A stretch of 64,000 bases of DNA from Formicarius rufipectus (taxonomy: Eukaryota; Chordata; Aves; Passeriformes; Formicariidae). The stretch lies in the NCBI GenBank assembly GCA_013399695.1, contig VXAU01004438.1, positions 75,385 through 139,384 on the forward strand, given 5' to 3'. Each line of letters opens with the position of its first letter. Within the stretch, counting starts at the first letter, position 1. The position numbers and the translations under genes were made by a program. Below are positions 48,937 through 61,300 of the stretch, one piece after another. The notes beneath the pieces are model-generated. The model ran no database searches, was not told where the DNA came from, and worked only from the letters and a program-made list of their open reading frames with translations.

Positions 48937-50370
48937 GGACTAAGTTAACTCCCCAGAGGAAGAGCCTTGCCTTGCCAGGAGGAGCCCAGAAATGAGGAGG
49001 AGAGCTGGGAAGGATCCTTCATTCATGCACATGGAGCAGGGGAACAGTAAACCCAGGGCCATGCTGAGAAAATCACCATCCCCTGCAAAGTAGGTCAGGG
49101 AAGTGAGTTTACTAAATATAAACTTTCTTTGTAGTGAGGCAAGCAGTGCCAGAGTAATGAGATTTACTCATGGTGCAGCCAGCCCTCCTCTGAAGCTGGA
49201 CTAATGAACAGAAACCCTCAATGACCAGCCCCACACACAAAGCCAGGCAAGCTCCAGAAAAGGAGCTCTGGGGCCTTTCAAAAAGTCCTGCCTGAGACAG
49301 AGAACACTTTGCACCAACAGTGCTCTTCACCCAAACAGCAAAAATTCACCCCAAAATACCCTCTGCAGAGTAAGGTGCTCGCAGGGCACCAGGAGGTGAC
49401 AGAGCTCCTGCTCTAATCACACCCAGAGGTGGCAGAGGGAGTTTGGGTGACCTCCTCCAGTCCTTGCTGTGGTGGTGACACAGTTGGAAGGGAACCACAG
49501 AATTTCTGTCAGCTGCCAGCCTGGGAAGAGCTGAAACTCCTCTGGAAAGGTGGAAATGAATGGAAGGATCAGGAAGGCTCCCTGGTGGTTATTTTTGCAC
49601 CACCAGAGAGTGGAGTATTTTTGGAACCACGCAAGGATCAACTGGGCTTTATAATTATATGTATATATTTTATATTTCTCTGCTGTTTAGGTGGTTCCAA
49701 AAATATTCCCCTCTGGTTTGTGGCAGTTGCCCCCACCCTGTGACAGCATTTTGTGCCTCCAGGGCAGTCGGTGTCTGTAACAAATCTGCAGAGGGAACTG
49801 ATGTCACAGTAATCATTTTTCTAAACATAGACCTAAAAACTCAAGGAACTGAATTACAGAACTGCAGACACAAAGCTTTAATTTCTGAGTGGCTATTTCC
49901 TTACATTTAAGACATGCAGAGATGTTAAAAGTTGGGCTAAAAAGCTCTATTTTGAGACAACTACGCGCTCACGTTTACTATTATAAAATAATTAGGATTT
50001 TTGTGCTTTCAAATATTGGATACCAGAAATGATGACACCAAACTGATGACACCACCCAGCAGATAAAACACTGCCATCTCTGCAGAGACTTCCTTTTAGA
50101 AGAGGAAAAGGCCCAGTGCTGAGGCTCACTTGTTTGAGGAGAGGTTCTTCTCCAAAATTCACCTGGAACCATTGCCAAGCCCACAGAGCTGGGCATTTAT
50201 GAAAGCACCAACCTGTGGTTACACAGCCAAAGAAGAAATGCCCCTCTTCAGATCCACCCCCAGTTTTATTTTCTGCCTTCACACACCGGGAAAGGCAACC
50301 AAATGCACCAGGAGAACCGTATTAATGGGCTGATCTTATGGCCATTCCCCTCCCTTCAGCTCAGTGAGAG
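48937..50370. other. Unique non-coding sequence
   Basis: No gene or repeat recognised. Confidence 0.6.
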
Positions 50371-50389
50371 CAGCAGTTCGGGGCCACTG

Positions 50390-50840
50390 CCACAGGTTTC
50401 TGGGGGGGGATTTTGGTAGAAAGGGGGGGGTTTCCAGGGTGGTCTCTGTTGGAAGCTGCCAGAAGCTCCCCCTGTCCTGTGGAGCCAAGGACAGCCAGGG
50501 CCAGGAGGGACCTCCTGCTGGTGGCCAAAGGGGAGACAATTAAGAATCCCAGTCCCAGCTCTGGGAGAACAGAGTGAAGAATTNNNNNNNNNNNNNNNNN
50601 NNNNNNNNNNNNNNNNNNNNNNNNNNNNNNNNNNNNNNNNNNNNNNNNNNNNNNNNNNNNNNNNNNNNNNNNNNNNNNNNNNNNNNNNNNNNNNNNNNNN
50701 NNNNNNNNNNNNNNNNNNNNNNNNNNNNNNNNNNNNNNNNNNNNNNNNNNNNNNNNNNNNNNNNNNNNNNNNNNNNNNNNNNNNNNNNNNNNNNNNNNNN
50801 NNNNNNNNNNNNGGACACCAGGTGGACACCACCACAACCC
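50390..50840 (+). mobile_element. LTR-like repeat copy interrupted by an N gap
   Basis: The left part (TTTCCAGGGTGGTCTCTGTT, GGAGCCAAGGACAGCCAGGG) matches 58935-59114, and the right part (GGACACCAGGTGGACACCAC) matches 59928-59951. In the intact copy 813 bp lie between these points, but the gap is 229 N. Either this copy is internally deleted or the gap size is wrong. Confidence 0.8.
50584..50812. other. Assembly gap (229 N)
   Basis: The gap falls exactly across the part of the LTR-like repeat that includes the 208-bp core shared by the other two copies. Confidence 0.95.
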
Positions 50841-52377
50841 CCTTCCAGCAGCCCTTGCCTGGGGCTGGCACTGCCAAGGCTGGGGCTGCCCTACTCCTCT
50901 CCTCTGGCCACTAGAAGTTATTCCACTTATTTGATGAAAAGTCTTGTTGGCCTCGTGGGCAAAACCATGGATGTTTCCAGGAAGCCACAAATATTTATTT
51001 TTGAGGAAAGGAAGCAGAAAAAGTCTGGGGAACGGGTTTCTCTGAGAACAACAACTAACAGGTTTCAGGGGTGTTTTCTGCATTTTAATGTCCATGTTCA
51101 GCTAATGAGTGTGTCTCATTTCCCAGCCCAAGGAGAGCTTTTGGTCTGCATTTTAGCACCTGCAGGTTTACAGAGGGTTTCTCACTTGATGGAACTCCCA
51201 GAAACAAATTAATTCACGAGTGCCCCCAAATCCCACAGGATTTGAGGGAGGAATATTTCTTTAGATAGCACTGCATGTTCCCCATCAAGCTGAAGTCTAG
51301 CCAAGGATTTTAAATAAGATTAAGATGTTTTTAATGCATGTATCCCAATTTTCCAGGCTCACATTCACTCATACCTATTACTCCACCTCCTTGCCCTTCT
51401 CCCTCATTTTACAAGGAATGTTTCAACTCGGAGTATGGCTCATATTTAACATTGACTCCTTTTCCCCTCTCCTCCACTACCGTAAGATTTACAGCACTGC
51501 CATAATTACAATGCTTTTAACACAGGCCTGTGTACAAATATGGGATTCTGATGGATTGCTGTCAGGAGCAAGGAATACAATCCTCCAAAATCCACTTCTT
51601 CCTTCGGCCAAACTTCCATCAGCTGCTCTTTAGCCACGATTTAGGAGCACCCACAAAAGGGAGCACTTTAGTTACTAATCTAATTTAATAAAAAAGACCC
51701 TGTGAGATGATTAGGTTGCAACCAGAAAGAATTTCTCTGCCTTTCCAGCAGCGTGTGCAGCACATGCAGATCAGCCCCCTGGAAGCTGCAAATCACTCCC
51801 AGGGACTCCTGAGCACTCCTAGGGGGTAATGATGCACTCTGGATTTGAAGCTGTGCCTGCCTTGGAGAACAGAAATAAAATCAGAAAATACCCCCACCCC
51901 ATTTCCTCACCATGCACTGTGCTGTCTTCTGGAAAAACAAGATGTTTAGGCACATGACAAAAAATCTTAGCAGGTTTTTGCCTTTTTAATTTGTGTTAAA
52001 TAAGGATGAACCTGATTCTGGAGGGGTTTCACAATTTTAACTCCTGGCCACCCGTGCTTTCCAAAGCTCAGGAGCCCACCTGGATTGCCACGTGCCCCTG
52101 TTGAAGACATCCTCAGTGAAGAACTCTGCCCCCAGCAGTTGGGTCTCCATCCTTTCTCCTTCCACCCTCTCTCCCCAGGACTCTGAGACCATCCCAGCAG
52201 CACCTGGAGGCAGAATCCCCTCCCTCTTGGCTGAAAGGAGCTCCGCCAAGGTTTGTCCTCCTGGGGAAAACGACCTTGCTGATTTTTGGAGTGTCCCAGG
52301 AGAGGCACAAGTGCCACATCCCCAGTTCCACAGCGGGCAGGAGGAATCACATGGATCCTGCTGCTTCACAGTCACAC
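50841..52377. other. Unique non-coding sequence
   Basis: No gene recognised. The 51300-51620 stretch is AT-rich and repeat-free; possible conserved non-coding sequence, speculative. Confidence 0.55.
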
Positions 52378-52905
52378 ACTCAGTTGGGTGGGAAGAGACC
52401 TCCAAGAGATCATCCAGTCCAACCCTTGATCCAACACCCCTGTGATCACCAGCCCATGGCACTGATGCCACATCCAGTCTCAAACCCCTCTCTGGGCAGC
52501 CCATTCCAGTGCCTGCTCACTCTCTCTGTAAGGAATTCCTTCCTGATGTCCCACCCAAACCTCCCCTGGCACAGCTCCAGCCCTGCCCTCCTGTCCCACT
52601 GCTGTTCCCTGGGAGAAGAGCCCAACCCCACCTGGGCACACCCTCCTGTCAGGGGGTTGTGGAGAGTGAGGAGGTCCCCCCTGAGCCTCCTCCTCTCCAG
52701 GCTGAGCCCCCCCAGCCCCCTCAGCCTCTCCCCACAGCTCTTGTGCTCCAGTCCCTTCTCCAGCCTTGTTGCTCTTCTCTGGACCTGCTCCAGCCCCTCG
52801 ATGTCCTTCCTGTCCTGGGGATCCAGATGTGGCCACGTGTGGCCTCCCCAAGGCAGAGACCAGGGGAAGGGTCCCTGCCCTGTCCTGCTGCCCACGCTGT
52901 TCCTC
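52378..52905 (-). mobile_element. CR1 LINE with end of reverse-transcriptase ORF
   Basis: Longest CR1 copy here. The minus strand reads LEQVQRRATRLEKGLEHKSC, then LSLERRRLRGDLLTLHNPL and HWNGLPREGFE. This is the C-terminal end of CR1 ORF2 (endonuclease/reverse-transcriptase polyprotein), after the catalytic domains. It is 5'-truncated, so it cannot move by itself. On plus it opens with GGTGGGAAGAGACCTCCAAG. Confidence 0.92.
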
Positions 52906-53240
52906 ATCCAGGCCAGGGTGCCACACCATTCCTGATCCTGATCTAGGGTGCCACTCTATTCCTGATCCTCATCCACGGTGCCACACTGTTCCTAATCCTG
53001 ATCCAGGCCAAAGTGTCACACTATTCCTGATCCTCATCCATGCCAGTGTGCCACACCATTCCTGATCCTCATCCAGGGTGCCACACCATTCCTCATCCTC
53101 ATCCATGCCAGTGTGCCACACCATTCCTGATCCTGATCCTCATCCAGGGTGCCACACCATTCCTGATCCTGATTCATGCCAGTGTGCCACACCATTCCTC
53201 ATCCAGGGTGCCACACCATTCCTGATCCACATCCAGGTCT
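52906..53240. repeat. Irregular minisatellite
   Basis: About ten copies of GTGCCACACCATTCCTGATC plus CTCATCCAGG or ATCCATGCCA, with period varying around 30-45 bp. Confidence 0.9.
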
Positions 53241-54587
53241 GGAAGGGATCAGCCAGGCTGCAATCCAAGGACAGGGAGCTGGGTGTGCTGTAAGAGCCTC
53301 CCAGGGCAGCAGAGAGTTCAGGGGGAAACTGGGCTTTAGATCTTAACTCTTTCTGGTACGTTGGGCAAAATATCCCATAAGCCCTGGCCCTAAACTCGGA
53401 GCAAACACACCTGAGGCCAGGTTGGCCTCCAGTTCCACCCAGGTGACACTTCTTTTCCAGGCTGGAAGTGTCAGAGCTTGGAGTTCAGCTGGAAAACTGC
53501 TCAAATCCAGAGCATGCGGTGAAGGAAAAGCACCCAAGCTCACTGTTGTAGCACTGAAAATGAGAACAAGGCGACACTGAGAGCTCTAATAAATTCAAAC
53601 CATTTTAGAAACAACCTTCACCTCCAGAAATGAGAAGTTTCTTAGAAAGGTTTCATGGTTTAACATATTTCCAGTGGCTGTTTGGGATAGGCAGGACACT
53701 GGAAGTATGTGTGTGGGAAAAAGAAAAAGGCACAGGCACAAATAAAACAAAGCAGCCTCCCCAAAACTGAACCTGCTGGAGGGCAATTTTTGCAGACTTC
53801 AGCTAAACCACCTCCTCCCCTCCCAATAAAAACACACTGACATCTGGTTTATGTGCACCATTTCTTCAGATCCACCACCAGGACGAGTGAAAGAGGGGAG
53901 AAAAGCTTCCTGTGGAGAAGGGATGCAGGGCAGAGAGGAAGTGGGCAGGAATCTCTCCAACGACCAGGCTAGAGAGAAAGGCAGAGGAGCCTTTTCAGGG
54001 CCACTTTAAATCACCAGTTTAAACCAAGAAAGCAATTTTTGATCTGCAAGAGTTTTATGCCACTGGAGAAACTACTGAAAGTTCTCAAGGAAAGCCATCA
54101 AAAGCTCTGCTAAGGAGTATCCATGTGAAAAGAATGATGCTGTTCAAAAGTGTCACCCATTTCACCCATCCAGAAGTTGAGGTTTGGGTGGGTTCTTTTG
54201 GGGCTTAACAGACCATAAATATAACCCCCCTTCCTGCTCTTCAGAAGGATCCAAACCTCCAAGGAAATGGCCCACATCACTGGCAGAACCAGGTCCTGCT
54301 GATGGCAAAGAGAGCAACAGGATTTACAGGCAGCCAAAAACAAGCAAAGAAGGGAAAACACTCCTCTAAAAGCCTCATTTCTTTCTCCCTTCTCCCCTTC
54401 CCCTCGACCCACTTCAGCCCACTTTGTACTCTCACTTTTTTCAGCTTATCTAAAACTAAACCTTGAATTACCCCCAACCCTTCACTCCTGCAAAGTCCCA
54501 CTGAAGGGAGATAAAATCTTTATTACAAAAAAATAAAAAAAAAAGAGAATTCTTTATTATGGAAAAGAAAACCCCTCCCTGGGAGGG
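53241..54587. other. Unique non-coding sequence
   Basis: No gene or repeat recognised apart from a short A-rich run at about 54526-54545. Confidence 0.6.
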
Positions 54588-54740
54588 TGGGCAGGCCCTG
54601 GCACAGGGTGGGCAGAGAAGCTGTGGCTGCCCCTGGATCCCAGGGAGTGTCCAAGGCCAGGCTGGAGCATCCTGGGACAGTGGGAAGGGGCTGGAAGTGG
54701 GTGAGTTTTTGATGATCCTAACCCACTGTGGGATTCTTTG
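54588..54740 (+). mobile_element. CR1 LINE 3' fragment
   Basis: GGCACAGGGTGGGCAGAGAA, GGCTGCCCCTGGATCCCAGG and GTGGGATTCTTTGAG: forward CR1 tail, diverged at the end. Confidence 0.82.
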
Positions 54741-54889
54741 AGTCCTCCACCTCGGTGGAGCTGCTCAGCAATTCCATCCTCATCCCAGCAGTTCCCAAGG
54801 GTGCTGGAGAGTCACATTCCTGCCTCCAAAATTCCACACGTTCTGTTACACACCCCGATGGGACTTTTCCACGGAGTGGTTAGGCTCAA

Positions 54890-54924
54890 GGAAAGAAAGA
54901 AACAGGAAATAAAAAATCAAAAAA

Positions 54925-54955
<31 letters not shown>

Positions 54956-55090
54956 TAAAAAAAAAGACAAAAAACCCCAAAAAAACCCAAAACAAAAGAA
55001 ACAGAACAAAAACAAACAACAACAAAAAAGGGCCTTTGTCCTGAAACAGTTTTTAATTATTTTTTTTTTTTAATTTTAATATAAAACCCC
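54890..55090. repeat. A-rich low-complexity tract
   Basis: AAAAC, AAAAAG and AAACAAC runs at 54890-55030, then a T-rich stretch at 55050-55080. Confidence 0.9.
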
Positions 55091-56680
55091 ACAACCTGCT
55101 GGAAGCTCTTCCATGCCTTTTAGCCTCAGCCTCCTGTGGTTGGGATGCCCTGGAGTGGCCAGGCAGGCACAGGGACATCCCCTTCAGGGCACTGCACTGA
55201 GCTCCTAAAATCTGCTATTTGTGCCCCGCACTCACTTTGTGGTGTCTCATGAGCCACTGGCTCTAAAATTCTGAGAGAGGAGGTGTTTCCTGAAATGCTC
55301 TGATTTTGGGAACCTGTGCACAGCAAATGTATGCACAAATATGGACAATCTCAACACCCATGAACATGGACACTAATGACACCACCAAGTCCTAACCCAA
55401 AACCTCCCTCACAGATATTCTCAAGTGCAAAGTAAGGACAGAATGATAAGGTTTTATAGAGGATCAACACAGATAAGGGTGTGTTTGCAGGCAATCCTGG
55501 CCTCTCACACCCAGTGCTGTGGCAAGAAATCCAACGTTTCAGACGAAGGAAAAGTCATTTACACAGAGTCAGTGTCACTTTGTGATCCCAGACTTCGGCA
55601 TTTTCACCCCCACCTCCTGTTCCTGCCCTTCAGCTGAGCCTTCCCCAGCACCACCAACCACCTGAGCCCTAAAACCAACCTGACCCTGAACTGGAATCAG
55701 CTTCCTGATGTCCTTGGGCTGAGCCACAGCTCTATCATCTCACGTTCATCTCTCAGACAGAAAACAGCCCCATTTACCATAGAAATGAAACCCAAACGTG
55801 CAGAGAGGCTGCACACGAGGTGGGAAGTTTAATAAATCTCCTTAAGGCCAAGAAGCAGCAGCTCCATTTAGATGTTTCAGCTGCTCCTTCCCCTGCCCAG
55901 TGCAGCTCCCCCTCAGCATGCAGGCAATTTTCAGTGGCTGTGCCAGCTCAGCAGGGGGAAGATTTAAATCTGGATTTTCTCGTCCCATAACTTTTCATTT
56001 CTTGGTTGTCAAGGCCCGAGATATTCTGACTCCTGAGTTCTGCAGGAGCAGGAGATGCTGCCAACAAATCCTAATACCTCAGCAAGATTTGCTTTTCCCT
56101 CTGAAACACAAGGAAATGTTTTTCCCAGGAAGTTGGGTCCTTTCAGGCAGCTGAGGTTACAGTGTCAGTTTGCTGGTGAGTCACTGTCTGCTGGGAGGAA
56201 AAGGCACAGATTCCATGGATTTCTTAGGTCCTCTACCACTCACTGTAATTAATGTCAGAATTTGATCATCATTAGCAGAACCTTTGGGTTTCATATGCTT
56301 AGAAAGGAAAGTTGCTCCTGTGTTCCCTTCATGTTCACACTCATTTCTCTTGGAAAGCCTCGGTGAGGTGGGGAATTCTGGCAGGATTCTCTCTCCAGTT
56401 TAACAGGTTTCTAACACAGAGTTGGTCCACAAAGCTTCACTGAGTTATTCCACAAGGATGAATCCTCAGCTGAATGGGAGCTCCCCGGGGAGGAGAATGG
56501 AGTCTAAAATAGCTCCACGATGTCAACCTGCCTTTTGCCTCCCTGGGTGCTCTCACCTCCCTCCTTCTGCATCCCCTCCACCTACTGAACCCTCTCCAGG
56601 CTCCTTCAATCCCCCTCCTTCTTCCCCAGCACTTTCCTTCAGGAGCTTCCTGAATGGCTCAAGGACAACACCTTGCCCAG
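55091..56680. other. Unique non-coding sequence
   Basis: No gene recognised. Confidence 0.6.
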
Positions 56681-56842
56681 GGAAGCTGTGGCTGCTCCTG
56701 GATCCCTGGGAGTGTCCAAGGGCAGGTTGGATGGGGCTTGGAGCACCCTGGGCTGGTGGGAGGTGTTCCTGCCCATGGCAGCGGGTGGAAGGAGATGATC
56801 TTTAAGGTCCCTTCCCCACCCAAACCACTCTGGGAATCCTGA
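56681..56842 (+). mobile_element. CR1 LINE 3' fragment
   Basis: GCTGTGGCTGCTCCTGGATC, GGTTGGATGGGGCTTGGAGC and GATGATCTTTAAGGTCCCTT: forward CR1 tail. Confidence 0.9.
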
Positions 56843-58934
56843 CAAGGGTGTGTACACCGGAAACCTCTGGTGGGATGTGAGGACTACGAGGAGGAAGCTG
56901 TTCCTGTGCTCTTCAGGCCACCACGAGTGCTCAGAGCACCCCTGGCTGGCCCTGAGGCTGTGGGGGGACACAAGGAAGGGCGCCTTGGCAAAGGCAGCAG
57001 CACTTTATGGACCTCAGATCCAGCAGGAGCACATACTGAAAGTCCAGGGCCCATTTCCTGACGGGTTCTGAGGTTCTGCTGATCCCTGAAGTTTCATCTC
57101 CACACATGCACTTTTGGAAGCCCCTCCGAGTCACCCCCTGGCACGGATGGGATGTGGAGAGGGACAGGCCAGGCCCCAGTCCTGATGATGCTGAAGGGAG
57201 AGACAGACCCCTCAGGGCACAGGAGAACAAGGAGAAGGAGCCCACACCAACCTGGGCTCACACACACACACACACAGACTTGTGTTTGTATTAAAACCCA
57301 CGTGCCTTATTAATTCATTTGTATGATTTTCCTCCCTGCTCACCCCCCTCCTCCTCCTCAAGCTTTGCTCTTCTGCCACTGCAGCCCAAATCCATCTCTC
57401 CTCTCTGTCCACAGTTTTTTTTGGGCTTATGAAATTCCTTAATCCTCTCAACCCCCAAATGAAATGACATCCATATTCACCTGTGTATCCTCTCTGTTGA
57501 CGCGAGTTCTCCTCAGCATTTTCTTATTTCACATCAATAACAATCCTATAAACTAAAAATATGACTCCCTCACTCTGGCCTGGTAATAATTCCCCCCACT
57601 GGGAACCTCCTGACCTAATGCCCTCCCAGTTCTCCAGTCCAGGATGATTTGATCTCCTGACTTTCATCTCCTTTACAGCTGTGCCACAGGTGGAAAAGCT
57701 GAGCTGTGCTCCCCTCTCTGCTCTTCCACGGAGCACATCCATTATTTATGTCCTTCCCAGGAATTGTGGGCAAGCTTGGAGCAAACAGGCCCTGGGTTCT
57801 TGCTTAAAGGTACAGACAGGGACTGAGAAACAAATCTGGCATGGTAGAATCCAACTTTAAATGCAAACTTTGCAGGGACACAGTATGTGTGTGAAGAGCA
57901 AACAACGTTCAACCGCAGGTGAAAGTCTCACGTGTCAAAATCCTCCCTGAGCAAAGCCCAAAACGGTCACTCCAGGTGGAGTCACCAACTCCAACCTCAG
58001 GCTGAGGACTTGAACTGCTCCATTTTCAAATCTGGACTGTTTTCTCTGTTCAACTCCAGCAGTCTTGGAAAAAAGAAAGTCCAAAACACAACCAAGAGTC
58101 AACTCAAAGTTTAGATCCCACAGGGACTATTTTGAACTTGATAAATACCGCCAAGGCTCCACTTTTAGGGGTATCTGACGATTTGCTTAAGAACTCACAA
58201 ACTGCTGCTGCATTTGGGAGAAGAAACTCCATTGTCAGGAGCATTTAAAATCCATGTGAATAGCAAACACTAAGGAAAGGTCTGGTGTACACAAATTAGA
58301 GCCCATGAACACAACAAAGAAATTCTTTGTTCCAACTTTCAGGTAATTGTGAGGACTGAGAAGTGGATTATTTAGCATTTTGAGGGATGATATATCAGAG
58401 TTGTTTAAAACATATAAACATTGTAAATTTGTGCTTGAACTTGTAAGGAATCAAATTAATGGAAATAAAGACAATCAGTCATTGATGTTACAGGCAGCAG
58501 ACTGCTTAAAAATGGGCTTTTCAATGAGAAGAAGCTGCAGCACCAAAGGGACTGAAGGAGTTTCCAAACAGGCTGGGAGAAGATGCGGGACAGCAGAGGA
58601 GACCCCAGGAAAGAAGCCACAGTCCCAACCCCAAAGGAGCAGCTGCTGAAACCTTCAGAATTGGATTGCTCCTCAGAAGAACTAAGACAACCTCAAACCA
58701 GGAGCTCCAGGGACAAACCCCCATGAAAAAAAAAACAATCACACATGAAGGGCCGGGAGGTTCTTGAAGCAACTTCAAGAGGCGCCAAAGCGGCACTGCC
58801 AGCGCCGCCTCGAAGGGAGTCGCATCCTCAAAGGAACACGCCGTGGAAATCCCATCAGACAAGCCCAGAGCTGCACAGCAAAGCCTTTTCCTGAGTGCTG
58901 CCCTGCCAGGAATGGCACAGGCGTCAGGGGTTTC
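56843..58934. other. Unique non-coding sequence
   Basis: No gene recognised. A CA repeat lies at about 57251-57275. The 58500-58930 segment just before the LTR-like repeat is GC-richer and could be older retroelement-derived sequence; no protein match is evident. Confidence 0.55.
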
Positions 58935-59951
58935 TGTAGCTGAAATTTAGTGGAAGGGGGGTTTCCAGGGTGGTCTCTGTTGGAAGCTGCCAGAAGCTTC
59001 TCCTGTCCTGTGGAGCCAAGGACAGCCAGGACCAGGAGGGACCTCCTGCTGGTGGACAGAGCTGAGCCAATCAAGAATCCCAGTCACAGCTCTGGGATAA
59101 CAGAGTTAAGAATTGGAGTGTTTGTGCAGTTGAAAATTCCAGCCATGAGATGACAACACAGAGCCCAAGGTGGGAGCAGGAGCAGGCGAAGGAAGGACCC
59201 CACGCTGGAGCAGGGGAGGGGAAGGACTGAAAGCTATTCCCCCTGCCTCTCCCTAAAGCCTGTGGAGATCTTTCGGGGTGCACAGACCCCCCTGCAGCCC
59301 CTGGAGGAGCAGGTGGATGCAGAAGGAGCTGTTGTCCTGTGGGAGGCCCAGGATGGAGCGAGATCCTGGAAGAGACTTGCAGCCAGGACTCCTGGAGAAG
59401 GAGCCCCACCTTGGAGCAGGTTTTCCCCCAGCAGAAGTGTTGCCCGGGGGGTGGACTCACGTTGGAGAGTCTCTTGAGGACTGTCCCCCGTGGGAGGGAC
59501 CCCAGGGGAGCAGGGGAAGGACTCAGAGCTGTGGCCCCCCTGCAGCCCGTGGGCAGGACCGTGGGGGAGCAGGTTGTCCCCCTGCAGCCCACGGAGCCCA
59601 TCGGGGGGCAGAGACCCGACTGCCCCCCATGGAGTGACCCCCAGGACAAGAGCAATGGCAGCAACAACACCCACCTGCAAACCTCCCATTCCCTGCTCCC
59701 TGGAACTGCTGGAAAGAGGGAGGAGTGGGAGGAGAGGGGTGTTCTGGGGACTGATTTATTTCTTACATTTTAGTTTTAGTGCTTTTAGTTTTAGTTCTTA
59801 TGTTGTTAGTAATGAATTTCAGTATTTAGCCACTCTGAGTTTGCTTTGCCATTATCTCTCAGCTGTGTTTTGCCTTTTCTCCTTTTCCCTTCTTCCTCTG
59901 GGACAGGGGGAGCCTGGAGGTTCGGGTGGACACCAGGTGAAAACCACCACA
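58935..59951 (+). mobile_element. LTR-like repeat, longest copy (about 1.0 kb)
   Basis: Shares its left part with 50390-50583 and its right part with 21811-22303. A plausible TG start is at 58935 and the shared CA end at 59951; similarity among copies stops right after that CA. No target-site duplication could be confirmed. It codes for nothing recognisable. A solo LTR of an avian endogenous retrovirus-like family fits length and ends, but the family is not named here. Confidence 0.75.
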
Positions 59952-60987
59952 ACAGGGCATGGGAGAACTCTGTGGGACAGGTCTGGATTCACACCGGCCA
60001 TGGAGATCCTTCCACTCGGGACCCTCCGGAGGCCCCAGGAGATCCCGGCGGCTGCAATTCCACGCGGAGCTGCGGGATCACATGGAGACACCAGCCCCTG
60101 CCAGCTGTCAGGAGGAGCAGGACAAGCCTTTCATGCTGTTCCAATAAATGAGAGCCAGGCTGAGGCTGCTGGAAGTTCCCCTCCAGCACATCCCACCAGC
60201 ACGTCCCGGCACCGGGGCACCTCTGTGCGGGGAACGTCAATCTGAGAACTTCCCAACTTCTTCAAGAGGTCAGGGCTGGTCTGACAAAGCTGGAGCTTCT
60301 CACCAAGAAAACACTAACAGGAATAATTCCTTATGTGCTGGAGGGTTTGTAAGGAGGTCTGAAGGATCTCCCATCAGGAATGGCACATGGCATCATTTAC
60401 TTATGGAAAATCTGAAGCCAGGGCAGATGGACTTGGACTTCATTCAAACACAACCTCTCACACTTGTAAAGAGCAGAACACACCAGTTCATATTAGCACA
60501 TTCATAGCCTGACACCAGAAATGCCCTAAAACAGGGGATTATCTTGTTTCTAGAGCTTAAAAAATGACAGAATTCAAAAATTCATCTAAAAACGCTTTGT
60601 TTGCACGAGAGTTCCCAACTTCAGCCCATGACAAAATGAACTAACACATCCACTTCTCCTGAGGAAATATTTGAAATTTGGCAATCAATTTGTGATTGGC
60701 AAAACATTACTATTTCCATTCTGCAGGGAAACAAATCCTGCTTTCAAAAGCTACTTAGAAACTGTGTGAGTTTTCAGGATGCTCCCCCAGATGTCCTCTG
60801 TGCACCAACACACCTGCAATTCCATCATCACCATGCTCTGTTTGACTTCCAAATGTTCACTCCTGAACACTAAGAGAGGCAGTGAAAGGGGTTTCTGCTT
60901 TTCCAGGGCTGGTTTGTGTGCTGACGTTGCTCCTGAAGTACACATAAAGTCATCACACCATGATCAGACACCCGCTATCTTTTCATA
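59952..60987. other. Unique non-coding sequence
   Basis: Somewhat CpG-richer at 59990-60240. No gene recognised. Confidence 0.55.
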
Positions 60988-61300
60988 TAATCACAGAATC
61001 ATTAAGGTTGGAAAAGCCCTCAGAGACCATCAAGCCCAACCACCCCCAGCCCTGCCCAGGCCACCACTGACCCACATCCCCAAGTGCCTCATCCACATGG
61101 TTTTTAATCCCCCCAGGGATGGGGATCCACCACTGCTCCTTTCCCACTGCCTGACCACTCTCTCCATGAGGAAATTTTCCCGGACACCCAACGTAACCCC
61201 CTGGCACAACTGGAGGCCGTTTCCCCTCCTCCTGGGGCTTGTTCCTTGGGAGAAGACACCGACCCCCCACCTTCTACTTGATTTCCCTGGCACTCTCCAA
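60988..61300 (-). mobile_element. CR1 LINE fragment of a different subfamily
   Basis: AATCACAGAATCATTAAGGT then TTGGAAAAGCCCTCAGAGAC and ATCAAGCCCAACC mark the reverse of a CR1 3' end with a distinct subfamily sequence. It includes decayed CR1 ORF2-end sequence towards 61250. Confidence 0.88.

Noticed and set aside
59071..59773. ORFs of up to 199 residues in the LTR-like repeat, also present at 21786-22138
   Set aside because: The shared frames reflect a GC-rich repeat; they have no recognisable retroviral motif and lie in a region that ends like an LTR.
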